The notes below the pieces were generated by a model. That model did not search any database, had not been told where the DNA came from, and saw only the letters and a list, made by a program, of their open reading frames with translations. This document shows positions 9,519-17,804 of a stretch of 64,000 nucleotides of DNA, in pieces. The position numbers were made by a program, and so were the translations under genes. Source of the stretch: an uncultured Mediterraneibacter sp. (lineage in GTDB: Bacteria; Bacillota; Clostridia; Lachnospirales; Lachnospiraceae); assembly GCA_944381935.1 (NCBI GenBank), contig CALWMN010000006.1:62001-126000 (forward strand), given 5' to 3'. How positions within the stretch are numbered: position 1 is the first letter of the stretch; each line of letters opens with the position of its first letter.

Positions 9519-9941
9519 CTAGCTGATCACGTTATAATCAGCGGAATCTATATCGGGAATATCTTTCTTGTCAGCACCAATGCTGAGATAGAAGTCTATG
9601 TTGTTTTCGTGGGAAATCTTATTTAATTTCTGGAGAAAAACAGGAAGGCTCTCGAGAGTTATATTCGCCTGCTTCAGTACACTGTCGATGAAAATCGTTT
9701 CAATGTCATGATTGCCGGCTACCATGCCGTAAAGGAATCCTATAAATTCTTCAAGTGTCAGGATATCGGGATAATCTGCCATTCGGATGGCACGGATATT
9801 GAAATCAACCGTGTATGTATCTTTGTGGCTCTTTTTGATCAATACTACGTTACCGTTGGAAGTTTTCACCTTCTCATTTGCAAGATCAATCATTTGTTGT
9901 GTTTTTCCGCTGCCTCTTGGGCCTGTGATTAAATTTACCAT
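9519..9941 (-). CDS. Small P-loop ATPase of unknown function
   Basis: A 140-residue protein with a Walker A motif GPRGSGKT at residues 7-14 and a Walker-B-like hydrophobic strand ending in FIDS near residue 89. The domain is about as short as a P-loop fold can be, and no second domain is present. A GGAGAGA ribosome site precedes the ATG at 9941. It appears to be a single-gene unit converging on the trk operon. The family is not recognised beyond P-loop NTPase. Confidence 0.75.
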   Translation of the reverse strand: MVNLITGPRGSGKTQQMIDLANEKVKTSNGNVVLIKKSHKDTYTVDFNIRAIRMADYPDILTLEEFIGFLYGMVAGNHDIETIFIDSVLKQANITLESLPVFLQKLNKISHENNIDFYLSIGADKKDIPDIDSADYNVIS

Positions 9942-10144
9942 GGCGAATCTCTCCTTTATGTATGTATTGTTTGAGACTTTTCACCTCTCAAATATCTTAA
10001 ACACATTATACACTAAAGCAATGAGGGGAACAACTAAAAAAAGGATAAAAAGAAAAAGAATTTAACATGCGGAGGATGAAGGATGACCAGTCGGCACAAA
10101 TAGCAGGTTGACCGTGTTCTGCAGTTGAAGAAAGGAAACTTTCC

Positions 10145-10173
10145 TTGACGGGTTAGTCAAATCTAACTATAAT
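10145..10173 (+). promoter_or_regulatory. Strong promoter with an embedded palindrome, upstream of the methyltransferase
   Basis: TTGACG at 10145-10150 and a consensus TATAAT at 10168-10173 are 17 bp apart. The spacer is an interrupted palindrome, GTTAG-N6-CTAAC (10152-10167), as expected for a repressor site; it is reminiscent of DtxR/MntR-type half-sites. The transcript has a 70-nt leader that holds a five-codon reading frame (10210-10227, MDQYG) behind CGAGGAG. The rest of 9942-10241 shows nothing else. Confidence 0.6.
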
Positions 10174-10241
10174 GAAAGAGAAAGTATTTTACAGGTTCGA
10201 GGAGTTTATATGGACCAATACGGGTAGAAAGAAGGGAAGTT

Positions 10242-11060
10242 ATGTCTGAGCAGAGAAAAAACATTCAAGAGGTGATCCGTCTTGGAACCCACGGTGAGGA
10301 TTACGGAAACTGGATGCCAAATCCGGTATTTTATACGGCAGGGGGGTTGACAGCCCTGGCAGTGTTTCTGGCAGCGCTGTCCTTTGCAGTATTTCATTTT
10401 ACTGTGGCTGGTGTGGTATTTGTGCTTGCTGCGGCCGCATTGCTTGTGGTGCTCTGCTGGATTACCTGGATCAGGCGGCAGTATGCTTTTGGAGGCGGAG
10501 GTATGATGGGACGGGTACACCAGACCATTCTTTCCCATCTGGATTACGATGGAAAGGGAACATTGCTGGATGTGGGCTGCGGTTCCGGGGCACTGTCCAT
10601 ACGGGTTTCCCTGACATGGCCGGAGGCAAAAGTGACGGGCATCGACTATTGGGCGGCAGTCTACAACTACAGCCAGACGCTTTGCGAGAAAAATGCCGTC
10701 AGTGAAGGAGTGGATGCCCGGTGCCAGTTTCAGCATGGCGACGCCAACAGGCTGGATTTTCCCGATGAGAGCTTTGACGCCGTAGTGAGCAACTATGTCT
10801 ACCACAACATTACGGGAGCGGATAAGCACGAGCTGCTGCTGGAAACCCTGCGGGTGCTGAAAAAGAGCGGCGTCTTCGCCCTAAACGACGAAATGAAGCC
10901 TCACATGTACGGGGACATGGAGGCTTTTGCAAGAAAGCTCAAGGATATGGGATATCAGGATGTTCAGATAATTGATACCGCAAAAGAAGCTTTTGGTTCC
11001 CGCCGCCGGGCAGCGATGCTGCTGCTGGGAGAGTCCCGGATGCTGGTGGGAAGGAAGTAA
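10242..11060 (+). CDS. Membrane-tethered class I SAM-dependent methyltransferase
   Basis: This 272-residue protein starts with two adjacent transmembrane helices (about residues 29-50 and 52-75). A class I methyltransferase domain follows. Motif I, LLDVGCGSGALS, is near residue 109; a GIDYW acidic strand is near residue 133; a DAVVSNYVYHNI motif IV region is near 182. The closest general pattern is the UbiE/Methyltransf_11 group acting on small molecules or lipids; the substrate is unknown. It is monocistronic, with its own promoter bearing a palindrome and a strong terminator. The palindrome suggests regulated expression. Confidence 0.85.
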   Translation: MSEQRKNIQEVIRLGTHGEDYGNWMPNPVFYTAGGLTALAVFLAALSFAVFHFTVAGVVFVLAAAALLVVLCWITWIRRQYAFGGGGMMGRVHQTILSHLDYDGKGTLLDVGCGSGALSIRVSLTWPEAKVTGIDYWAAVYNYSQTLCEKNAVSEGVDARCQFQHGDANRLDFPDESFDAVVSNYVYHNITGADKHELLLETLRVLKKSGVFALNDEMKPHMYGDMEAFARKLKDMGYQDVQIIDTAKEAFGSRRRAAMLLLGESRMLVGRK

Positions 11061-11063
11061 AAA

Positions 11064-11104
11064 AGGATGTTCCTTTGCTATAGGCCATAGGAAAGGGACA
11101 TCCT
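11064..11104 (+). terminator. Terminator of the methyltransferase gene
   Basis: An 18-bp stem with one mismatch and one G-T pair (11064-11081 with 11087-11104), a 5-nt loop and a following GAATATTTTT tract. Confidence 0.88.
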
Positions 11105-11127
11105 GAATATTTTTGCACTGCAGTTGT

Positions 11128-11225
11128 TCAGCGGTTATGCTTTCTTTTTTTATTGGAAATCACTGTGACAGTGATTGCTGTTCCCGCTGCAAGCAGGACA
11201 GCAGTCCAAAGGGTAACAGGACTGT
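11128..11225 (-). pseudogene. Possible remnant of a cell-wall-anchored protein tail
   Basis: The reverse strand encodes about 31 residues ending at 11128 that look like the C-terminal anchor of a sortase substrate. A hydrophobic stretch (TLWTAVLLAAGTAITVTVIS) is followed by a basic tail NKKRKHNR. An in-frame stop lies just upstream and no LPxTG-like motif or start is present, so if real it is a scrap. The assignment is weak. Confidence 0.25.
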
Positions 11226-11292
11226 AAATTTACAGAGGTAACAATACTTAAGACGATTTCAAGAGTGCTGATGTCAGCCGCGGGCATCAGAT

Positions 11293-11690
11293 TCAGGTTT
11301 CATCCTCTGTAATCTCGGAATCATCCAGCGTCGGTACGCTGATCTCATGTGTTTTCATCCTGTATCCGGAATAGAAATAACCGATCACAATGACTGCAAC
11401 GGAAACGATTACGATATAAGGCCTGATGGAGGCAATCGAATTGGCGACGATCGTAAACTGTACTAAAAATGCCAGACCGACAAAGAAATAGTATATTCCG
11501 GTCGGACAGCGTTTGGATATAAGCCTTTTTCCCCATGCATCAGGATAGCGAACGGGGATTTTCGCAAGGGAAATCATCATAAGGATTCCCAGTCCGATTT
11601 CTACCAGAAGCGTAGCATTTGCAATGGTATTGATATCCCACTGGAGCACGATCGGAATGAGGGTGCAGGCATAGAGAATACAGGTGATCA
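11293..11690 (-). pseudogene. 3' fragment of an APC-type permease
   Basis: The reverse strand encodes the last 130 residues or so of an amino acid/polyamine/organocation-type permease, with three or four hydrophobic helices and an acidic hydrophilic tail (SEITEDET). Homology-like sequence begins abruptly at about 11690, where the strand becomes the antisense of an enolase-superfamily gene. The frame does run on to an upstream ATG at 11820, but those 43 residues are only the shadow of the opposite gene. The gene has lost its 5' two thirds and should be non-functional. Confidence 0.75.
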
Positions 11691-12709
11691 TAGGGGCAGA
11701 TCCTTTTAATACTGAATTTATATGGGATATGCTGTATAAGGATTCCTTTTGGGGACAGAACGGAGGACCAAGTTTTTTTGGAGCGCTGAGCGCCATTGAT
11801 ATCGCGCTTTGGGACATCAAAGGAAAAGCGTTCGGGGTTCCGGTCTGCCAACTGCTTGGAGGCAGATACCGGGATGAGGTGAGATGCTATGCGTCTCATG
11901 TGCAATACGGCTGGGATCAGAAAACGGATCCTGACTGGCTGGCTGCCGCAGGCGGTCCGAAACAGGAAGATTATGCCGTTCGGGCAAGAGAAGCGGTGAA
12001 GGCAGGATTTGATGCGGTGAAACTGGATATCTGGGAATATGACAGAGACGGGACTTATTATCCGCTTAATTATTACCAGAAAAGCCTCTGTGGAAAACAG
12101 CTTGAAAACCTGGAGGAACGTCTTGCGGGTATACGGGACGCTGTGGGCACGGAGACGGACGTTATTCTGGATGCACATGCTTTGATGAGTGTTCCCGCAG
12201 CCGTCCAGTTTTCAGAAATTGCTCGGAAGTATCATGTTTTCTATTTGGAGGAGCCGACGGCATCCATACCAAAACTGGTGAAGCAGTTAAGCGGACGCGC
12301 GGGGATACCGCTTGCATATGGGGAGAGGATTTATTCAGGATGGCAGTTCGCCCCTTACCTTGAGAGCGGGATGATACAGGTGGCACAGCCGGATATCGGC
12401 AATACAGGAGGCTTTACGGAAATCAAAAAAATATGTGCCAGTGCCAACATTCATGATATAAGTGTACAGCCGCACACATGTGCAAGTCCGCTTCTGGTCG
12501 CGGCAACTTTGCAGATTGAGGCGGTGATTCCGAATTTCATGATTCATGAGTACTATTTTGAACAACAGACACAGTATATGCAGACACTGTGCAAATATAC
12601 CCACATACCGGAAAATGGGTTTCTCCGTATCCCGGATCGTCCGGGTATCGGAAATGAATGGTCAGAGTATTTTCTTGAAACGGCAAAAACAATATCTATA
12701 GAAAAATGA
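11684..12709 (+). pseudogene. Mandelate racemase/muconate lactonizing enzyme family dehydratase lacking its N-terminus
   Basis: The 341 codons encode the barrel of an enolase-superfamily sugar-acid dehydratase of the galactonate-dehydratase type. Metal-ligand motifs are present in order: LDAHA, YLEEPTAS and AYGERIYS, followed by SVQPHTC with the catalytic His. The alpha+beta capping domain that normally occupies the first 80-90 residues is mostly missing: the sequence begins at IGADPFNTE, right where the opposing permease fragment ends. An internal ATG exists at 11684, but a protein without the capping domain would lack half of its active site. I call it a 5'-truncated pseudogene. Confidence 0.75.
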
Positions 12710-12712
12710 TAA

Positions 12713-12751
12713 ACCGGGGAGACTGTATTCATATACATTTGTCTCCCCGGT
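12713..12751 (+). terminator. Terminator after the truncated dehydratase
   Basis: An 11-bp stem, ACCGGGGAGAC (12713-12723) with 12741-12751, with a 17-nt loop and a T-rich 3' flank. Confidence 0.75.
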
Positions 12752-12768
12752 AATTTGTTTACTGGAAA

Positions 12769-12847
12769 TGAGAAAAGTTCTCAAAAAACATAATTGAAGA
12801 GGAAGGGGAAATATGGTAATATTACATTAATTGAAAATCATTCTCAA
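12769..12847 (+). promoter_or_regulatory. Promoter with Fur box for DUF3793-flavodoxin
   Basis: TTGAAG at 12794-12799, a 17-bp spacer and TAATAT at 12817-12822 form the promoter. Just downstream, 12832-12846 reads TGAAAATCATTCTCA, a 7-1-7 inverted repeat that matches the Fur box TGATAATNATTATCA at all but two positions. It covers the expected transcription start. A second palindrome, TGAGAA-N3-TTCTCA, lies at 12769-12783. Iron-dependent repression is inferred from this match. Confidence 0.7.
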
Positions 12848-12862
12848 AATCAGGAGGAGATT

Positions 12863-13453
12863 ATGCCAGCAGAAGTATTGTCTTATTTTCTGAAAAACAG
12901 AAACTGCCAGATCCGTCTGGGATTTCAGGTTGTACTGCAATGCGCGCCTTTTCTAAAAGGCCTGAAAGTATCCTGTGTCATAACGGTGGAAGCGTCGCTC
13001 TACAGCGGACTGGAGAAGCTTTTTTCCGGTATGGATATTGCTTATCATAAACTGTCAGAATCTGAGGGAAGATGCCTTGTCCTGTTCTACCGCCCGAAAG
13101 AACTTGAAGTTTATTTAAGCAGGAGTGAAAACCGCGTACTGATACAGGAGTACGGGTATTCTGGCATGGTACTGCATGAAATGTTGGAACGTCTTTCTGA
13201 GCGTGTCAGGGAATGTGCCGGGAAAGGGATGGATTTTCCGCATGAGATTGGAGTCTTCCTGGGATATCCCACAGAAGATGTGAAGGGGTTCATCGAAAAC
13301 GAAGGGAAAAAATATCTCATGATCGGTTACTGGAAAGTGTACAGCGATCTTGCCGGAGCCCGTATGATTTTCAAGAGATATGACCGTGCGAAGAACTGTG
13401 CGGTTAATGAATTTTTAACCGGGAAGAGCATCCGGGAAATTGCTCTGGGGTAA
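12863..13453 (+). CDS. DUF3793 family protein
   Basis: A 196-residue protein of unknown function. The FPHEIGVFLGYPTEDVKGF block (about residues 137-155) and the following IGYWKVYSD segment are characteristic of DUF3793. A longer reading frame starts at 12794, but that start would overlap the promoter and Fur box. The ATG at 12863 has a CAGGAGGAGA ribosome site and is preferred. The family is commonly next to flavodoxins in Clostridia, as here, 51 nt upstream of one. Together with the Fur box this suggests a job in iron limitation or flavin electron transfer. No catalytic residues are known to me. Confidence 0.85.
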   Translation: MPAEVLSYFLKNRNCQIRLGFQVVLQCAPFLKGLKVSCVITVEASLYSGLEKLFSGMDIAYHKLSESEGRCLVLFYRPKELEVYLSRSENRVLIQEYGYSGMVLHEMLERLSERVRECAGKGMDFPHEIGVFLGYPTEDVKGFIENEGKKYLMIGYWKVYSDLAGARMIFKRYDRAKNCAVNEFLTGKSIREIALG

Positions 13454-13504
13454 GGACTGCAGCGTGGGCTGCATCCGGGAAAGAAAAAGATGGAGGAGAC
13501 GAAA

Positions 13505-13936
13505 ATGAGTGTATCAGTAGTATATTGGAGCGGAACGGGAAATACGCAGGCAATGGCGGAAGCAGTGGCGGAAGGAATCAAAAGTGCGGGTGCAGACGCA
13601 AATGTCATGGAAGTGGGAAGTGCGGATGCTTCAGCGCTTGCGGCAGAAAATGCCTTTGCTCTCGGATGCCCGTCTATGGGTGCGGAACAGCTGGAAGAGG
13701 CGGAGATGGAGCCGTTTGTAGAAGCGCTTGAGCCGCTTGTTTCCGGCAAAACAATCCTGCTTTTTGGCTCCTATGGATGGGGAGACGGAGAGTGGATGCG
13801 TGACTGGGCAGAACGCATGAAAAATGCGGGAGCAGTGATGGTGCGCGATGAGGGCCTTATCGCAAATGAAGCGCCGGATGACGAGGCGCTGGAAGAGTGC
13901 CTCCGGGCAGGGAAAGAACTGGCAGAGAAAGCGTAA
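13505..13936 (+). CDS. Flavodoxin
   Basis: A short-chain flavodoxin of 143 residues that carries electrons on FMN. The phosphate-binding loop WSGTGNTQAMA is at residues 8-18 and the second FMN loop SYGWGDGEW is near residue 86. The frame also opens at 13490, but the Shine-Dalgarno GGAGGAG (13491-13497) favours the ATG at 13505. It lies in the Fur-box operon after DUF3793. Replacement of ferredoxin by flavodoxin under iron limitation is the classical reason for such control. Confidence 0.92.
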   Translation: MSVSVVYWSGTGNTQAMAEAVAEGIKSAGADANVMEVGSADASALAAENAFALGCPSMGAEQLEEAEMEPFVEALEPLVSGKTILLFGSYGWGDGEWMRDWAERMKNAGAVMVRDEGLIANEAPDDEALEECLRAGKELAEKA

Positions 13937-13943
13937 CCGGATA

Positions 13944-13973
13944 TTGACAAAACTCTCCTCTGATGCATATCAT
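13944..13973 (+). promoter_or_regulatory. Promoter upstream of the ZIP transporter
   Basis: A consensus TTGACA at 13944-13949 and TATCAT at 13968-13973 with an 18-bp spacer, 81 nt before the transporter start. The ZIP gene may therefore be expressed separately from the flavodoxin. Confidence 0.55.
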
Positions 13974-14053
13974 AATAGTATCGGGAAAAAACTGTGAATA
14001 AGAGAAATGCCCTTCTTTATCCGGCCGTTGTGAGGGGCATCAGAGGAGGCATA

Positions 14054-14836
14054 ATGAACGGGAATATACTGATTGGACTTCTTATACCATTTGCCGGAAC
14101 TACTTTGGGGTCGGCGATGGTATTTTTTATGAAAAGGGAGATGAATGACCGGCTGCAGAAACTTCTGCTTGGATTTGCGTCGGGGGTTATGGTTGCGGCG
14201 TCCGTCTGGTCGCTGCTCATCCCTTCGATCGAGATGTCGGAGCAGTCGGGGGGAATTGCATGGATTCCGGCGGCATCAGGATTCTTGCTGGGAATGGGAT
14301 TCCTGCTTTTGCTGGATACGGTCACTCCGCATCTCCATTTTACGGAAGAGGAACCAGAAGGGATACCGTCCCATTTAAAAAAAACAACCATGCTTGTCCT
14401 TGCAGTAACGCTGCACAATATACCCGAGGGCATGGCTGTAGGGGTTACATTTGCAGGCGTTATGGCAGATAATTCCATGATGACGCTCACGGGGGCGTTT
14501 GCACTGTCGATCGGGATTGCAATCCAGAATTTCCCGGAGGGGGCGATCATCTCGATGCCGCTTAAGAGCCAGGGGATCTCGAAGATACGGGCATTTGCGT
14601 ATGGAACACTGTCTGGCATCGTGGAACCCGCTGCAGGATTTATCACGATCCTGCTCACAGGACTTGTCCTCCCGTTTCTTCCATATTTCCTGTCTTTTGC
14701 GGCAGGTGCGATGGTCTATGTTGTGGTGGAAGAGCTTATTCCGGAAGCGCAGTCAGGAGAGCATTCCAATATCAGTACGATAGGAGTGGCGCTCGGGTTT
14801 GTGCTGATGATGGTGCTGGATGTGGCACTCGGATAG
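14054..14836 (+). CDS. ZIP family divalent metal transporter
   Basis: A 260-residue inner-membrane protein of the ZIP family, which moves Zn(II), Fe(II) or related ions into the cytoplasm. About eight transmembrane helices are visible. The metal-site signature LHNIPEGMAVGV in TM4 (near residue 119) and QNFPEGAI in TM5 (near residue 157) are the conserved H/N-x-x-P-E-G pair. A His-containing loop, TPHLHFTEEEPEG, precedes TM4. The frame opens at 13994, but an AGAGGAGG site selects the ATG at 14054. Its position after a Fur-box operon hints at iron or zinc uptake; the ion is not determined. Confidence 0.9.
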   Translation: MNGNILIGLLIPFAGTTLGSAMVFFMKREMNDRLQKLLLGFASGVMVAASVWSLLIPSIEMSEQSGGIAWIPAASGFLLGMGFLLLLDTVTPHLHFTEEEPEGIPSHLKKTTMLVLAVTLHNIPEGMAVGVTFAGVMADNSMMTLTGAFALSIGIAIQNFPEGAIISMPLKSQGISKIRAFAYGTLSGIVEPAAGFITILLTGLVLPFLPYFLSFAAGAMVYVVVEELIPEAQSGEHSNISTIGVALGFVLMMVLDVALG

Positions 14837-14880
14837 AGGCAGGCAGAAAAGTGACAGACAATTCACTTTTCTGCCTGCCT
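14837..14880 (+). terminator. Terminator after the ZIP transporter
   Basis: An 18-bp perfect stem (14837-14854 with 14863-14880) and an 8-nt loop start directly after the stop codon. Confidence 0.88.
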
Positions 14881-14952
14881 TTGCGTAACAGAAATTATGA
14901 AACGCATCTGTTACGAGAAATTCTCTGACTATGTATGATTTGTTCTGAAATT

Positions 14953-15003
14953 ACAGGATAATGTGTTTTGGGGATTGCAAAACACTATATTTTGTATTAG
15001 AAT
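14953..15003 (+). promoter_or_regulatory. nrdDG promoter with two NrdR-type boxes
   Basis: The promoter is TTGCAA (14975-14980), a 17-bp spacer and TAGAAT (14998-15003). A box ACACTATATTTTGT at 14982-14995 fills the spacer and matches the NrdR consensus ACACWATAT-type repeat. A weaker copy, ACAGGATAATGTGT, lies at 14953-14966. The two are separated by 15 bp, the spacing typical of paired NrdR sites. Repression by NrdR-(d)ATP is inferred; nrdR itself is not in the window. Confidence 0.7.
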
Positions 15004-15083
15004 AGCTTTAAAAGCGATGTGGAATGATATATAGCACCACATAAACATAAATAAATTTGATGCGATATGAGGAGAGAGACAGA

Positions 15084-17243
15084 ATGAAGATTATAAAAAG
15101 AAACGGCTCAGAAGAAGTATTTGATATTGAAAAGATCGTTACTGCGATCAAAAAGGCGGACACTTCAGCAGAGAGCAGAAGCCTGACGGATGGACAGATA
15201 GAAGACATTGCGGAGTATGTTGAATTCAAATGCAATAAATTAAACCGTGCGGTTTCAGTAGAAGAGATACAAGATATGGTGGAGAATCAGATCATGGCTA
15301 CAGGGGCTTTTGATCTGGCAAGAAGATATGTAAGATACCGTTATAAACGTTCTCTTGTGCGCCGTGCCAACACGACAGACAACAGGATCCTTTCCCTGAT
15401 CGAGTGCAACAATGAGGATGTAAAGCAGGAAAATTCCAATAAGAACCCTGCGGTGAACAGTGTGCAGAGAGATTATATGGCAGGCGAAGTGAGCCGCGAC
15501 CTGACACAGAGGATGCTGCTGCCGGAGGATATTGTGGAGGCAGACAAGGAAGGGATCATCCATTTCCATGATTCAGACTACTACGCACAGCATATGCACA
15601 ACTGTGATCTGGTCAATCTGGAGGACATGCTGCAGAACGGCACAGTCATCAGCGGAACCATGATTGAGAAGCCTCACAGTTTCTCCACGGCATGTAACAT
15701 TGCGACACAGATCATCGCGCAGGTGGCAAGCAACCAGTACGGAGGGCAGAGCATTTCACTTGCCCATCTCGCACCGTTTGTCCAGGTATCCAGGGAAAAG
15801 ATCCGCGCAGAGGTTCTCCATGAGATGGAAATGGTGGGAATCGACTATCCGAAAAAGGTTCTCAATGACATTGTGGAAGGACGTCTGAAAAAAGAGATCA
15901 CAAAAGGTGTCCAGACAATCGAATACCAAGTGATCACACTGATGACAACTAACGGACAGGCGCCTTTCCTGACGGTCTTCATGTATCTGAATGAGGCGAA
16001 GTCTGAGGCAGAGAAAAGAGATCTTGCCATGATCATAGAGGAGACACTCAAGCAGCGCTATCAGGGTGTGAAGAACGAGGCGGGAGTTTGGGTGACGCCG
16101 GCTTTCCCGAAGCTGATTTATGTTCTGGAAGAGGATAACATCGAGGAGGGGCAGCCATACTATTATCTGACAGAGCTTGCTGCAAAATGTACGGCAAAAC
16201 GTCTTGTCCCGGACTATATCTCCGAGAAGAAGATGAAAGAACTCAAGGAAGGAAACTGTTTCCCTGTTATGGGCTGCAGAAGTGCGCTCAGCCCGTGGAA
16301 GGATGAGAACGGAAATTATAAATTCTACGGAAGATTTAACCAGGGCGTCGTGACGATCAACCTGGTGGACGTGGCCCTCTCATCTGGCGGGGATATGGAG
16401 AAATTCTGGAAGATATTTGACGAGAGGCTGGATCTGTGCTACCGTGCCCTGATGTGCAGGCATAACAGGCTTAAGGGGACGCTTTCCGACGCCGCGCCGA
16501 TCCTGTGGCAGTACGGCGCGCTGGCACGCCTGGAGAAGGGGGAGGTGATCGACAAGCTGCTCTACGGAGGATATTCTACCATTTCACTGGGATATGCAGG
16601 ATTATATGAATGTGTAAAATATATGACAGGAAAGTCTCATACAGACCCGTCAGCAACTCCATTCGCACTGGATGTCATGAAGCACATGAATGATGCGTGC
16701 AACAAATGGAAGGAAGAAACCAATATCGGATTCAGCATTTACGGTTCCCCGATTGAGAGCACAACTTATAAATTTGCGAAATGTCTCCAGAAGCGCTTCG
16801 GCATTATTCCGGGGGTTACAGATAAGAGCTATATCACAAACAGCTATCATGTGCACGTAGGGGAAGAGATCGACGCGTTCGCAAAACTGAAATTTGAGTC
16901 CCAGTTTCAGGCGCTGTCCACAGGAGGAGCCATCAGCTATGTGGAAGTACCGGACATGAAAGACAATATTCCTGCAGTGCTCCAGGTGATCCGTTTCATT
17001 TACGATAACATTATGTATGCAGAACTGAATACAAAAAGTGACTACTGCCAGATATGCGGCTACAACGGGGAGATTCAGATCGTGACAAGCGAGGACGGAA
17101 AACTGGAATGGGAGTGCCCGCACTGCAAAAATCATGATCAGAATACACTGAATGTGGCAAGACGTACCTGCGGTTATATCGGCACACAGTTCTGGAACCA
17201 GGGAAGAACGCAGGAGATCAAAGAAAGGGTGCTGCATCTGTAA
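15084..17243 (+). CDS. nrdD: Anaerobic ribonucleoside-triphosphate reductase (class III)
   Basis: A 719-residue glycyl-radical enzyme that reduces ribonucleoside triphosphates to dNTPs without oxygen. An N-terminal ATP-cone begins at KIIKRNGSEEVFDIEKI. The catalytic barrel follows. A zinc site is built from CQICG and CPHCK pairs (about residues 653 and 680). The radical site RTCGYIG is at residues 694-700, where Gly697 is the likely radical residue. The frame extends back to a TTG at 15057, but AGGAGAG and family alignment favour the ATG at 15084. It is one base from nrdG, its activase. Confidence 0.97.
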   Translation: MKIIKRNGSEEVFDIEKIVTAIKKADTSAESRSLTDGQIEDIAEYVEFKCNKLNRAVSVEEIQDMVENQIMATGAFDLARRYVRYRYKRSLVRRANTTDNRILSLIECNNEDVKQENSNKNPAVNSVQRDYMAGEVSRDLTQRMLLPEDIVEADKEGIIHFHDSDYYAQHMHNCDLVNLEDMLQNGTVISGTMIEKPHSFSTACNIATQIIAQVASNQYGGQSISLAHLAPFVQVSREKIRAEVLHEMEMVGIDYPKKVLNDIVEGRLKKEITKGVQTIEYQVITLMTTNGQAPFLTVFMYLNEAKSEAEKRDLAMIIEETLKQRYQGVKNEAGVWVTPAFPKLIYVLEEDNIEEGQPYYYLTELAAKCTAKRLVPDYISEKKMKELKEGNCFPVMGCRSALSPWKDENGNYKFYGRFNQGVVTINLVDVALSSGGDMEKFWKIFDERLDLCYRALMCRHNRLKGTLSDAAPILWQYGALARLEKGEVIDKLLYGGYSTISLGYAGLYECVKYMTGKSHTDPSATPFALDVMKHMNDACNKWKEETNIGFSIYGSPIESTTYKFAKCLQKRFGIIPGVTDKSYITNSYHVHVGEEIDAFAKLKFESQFQALSTGGAISYVEVPDMKDNIPAVLQVIRFIYDNIMYAELNTKSDYCQICGYNGEIQIVTSEDGKLEWECPHCKNHDQNTLNVARRTCGYIGTQFWNQGRTQEIKERVLHL

Positions 17244-17244
17244 C

Positions 17245-17787
17245 ATGTATTATGGAGAGATTAAAAAATGCGACATTGCAAACGGAGAGGGAGTCAGAGT
17301 CTCCCTCTTCGTTTCTGGCTGTACCCATCACTGCCCGGGATGCTTCAATGAAGATACCTGGGATTTCTGTTATGGGAAAGCCTTTACACAGGAAACAGAA
17401 GAGGAACTGCTAAATGCGCTTGAACCAGGGTATATCAACGGATTGTCCCTTCTGGGAGGCGAGCCCTTTGAGCCCCAGAACCAGAGAGTCCTTGTTCCCT
17501 TTCTGAGAAAAGTGAAGGAACGGTATCCAAAGAAAGATATCTGGTGCTACAGCGGCTATCTGTTTGACCGGGAACTGTTAAGTGGGAGCAGGGCAAGGTG
17601 TGAGGTTACGGACGAGATGCTGTCCATGCTGGATGTTCTTGTGGACGGCAGGTTTGTCGAGAACTTAAAGGATATTACGCTGGTGTTCCGCGGCTCATCG
17701 AACCAGCGGCTCATCGATGTGAGGAAGAGCCTGCAAGAGGGCAGTGTGGTGCTGTGGGAATCAAAGATAAAAAGAGGGATATCCTAA
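17245..17787 (+). CDS. nrdG: Anaerobic ribonucleotide reductase activating protein (radical SAM)
   Basis: A 180-residue radical SAM activase that installs the glycyl radical on NrdD. The [4Fe-4S] motif CTHHCPGC (Cys-x3-Cys-x2-Cys) is at about residues 26-33, and the GGEPFEPQN SAM-binding motif is near residue 74. It begins one nucleotide after the nrdD stop, so translation is coupled. The length and short N-terminus match NrdG rather than pyruvate formate-lyase activase. Confidence 0.95.
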   Translation: MYYGEIKKCDIANGEGVRVSLFVSGCTHHCPGCFNEDTWDFCYGKAFTQETEEELLNALEPGYINGLSLLGGEPFEPQNQRVLVPFLRKVKERYPKKDIWCYSGYLFDRELLSGSRARCEVTDEMLSMLDVLVDGRFVENLKDITLVFRGSSNQRLIDVRKSLQEGSVVLWESKIKRGIS

Positions 17788-17804
17788 AGAAAAGCCTGCT
17801 GTGG

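Noticed and set aside
12794..12862. An N-terminal extension of the DUF3793 protein
   Set aside because: The extra 23 codons overlap the promoter and the Fur box, and the ATG at 12863 has the ribosome site.
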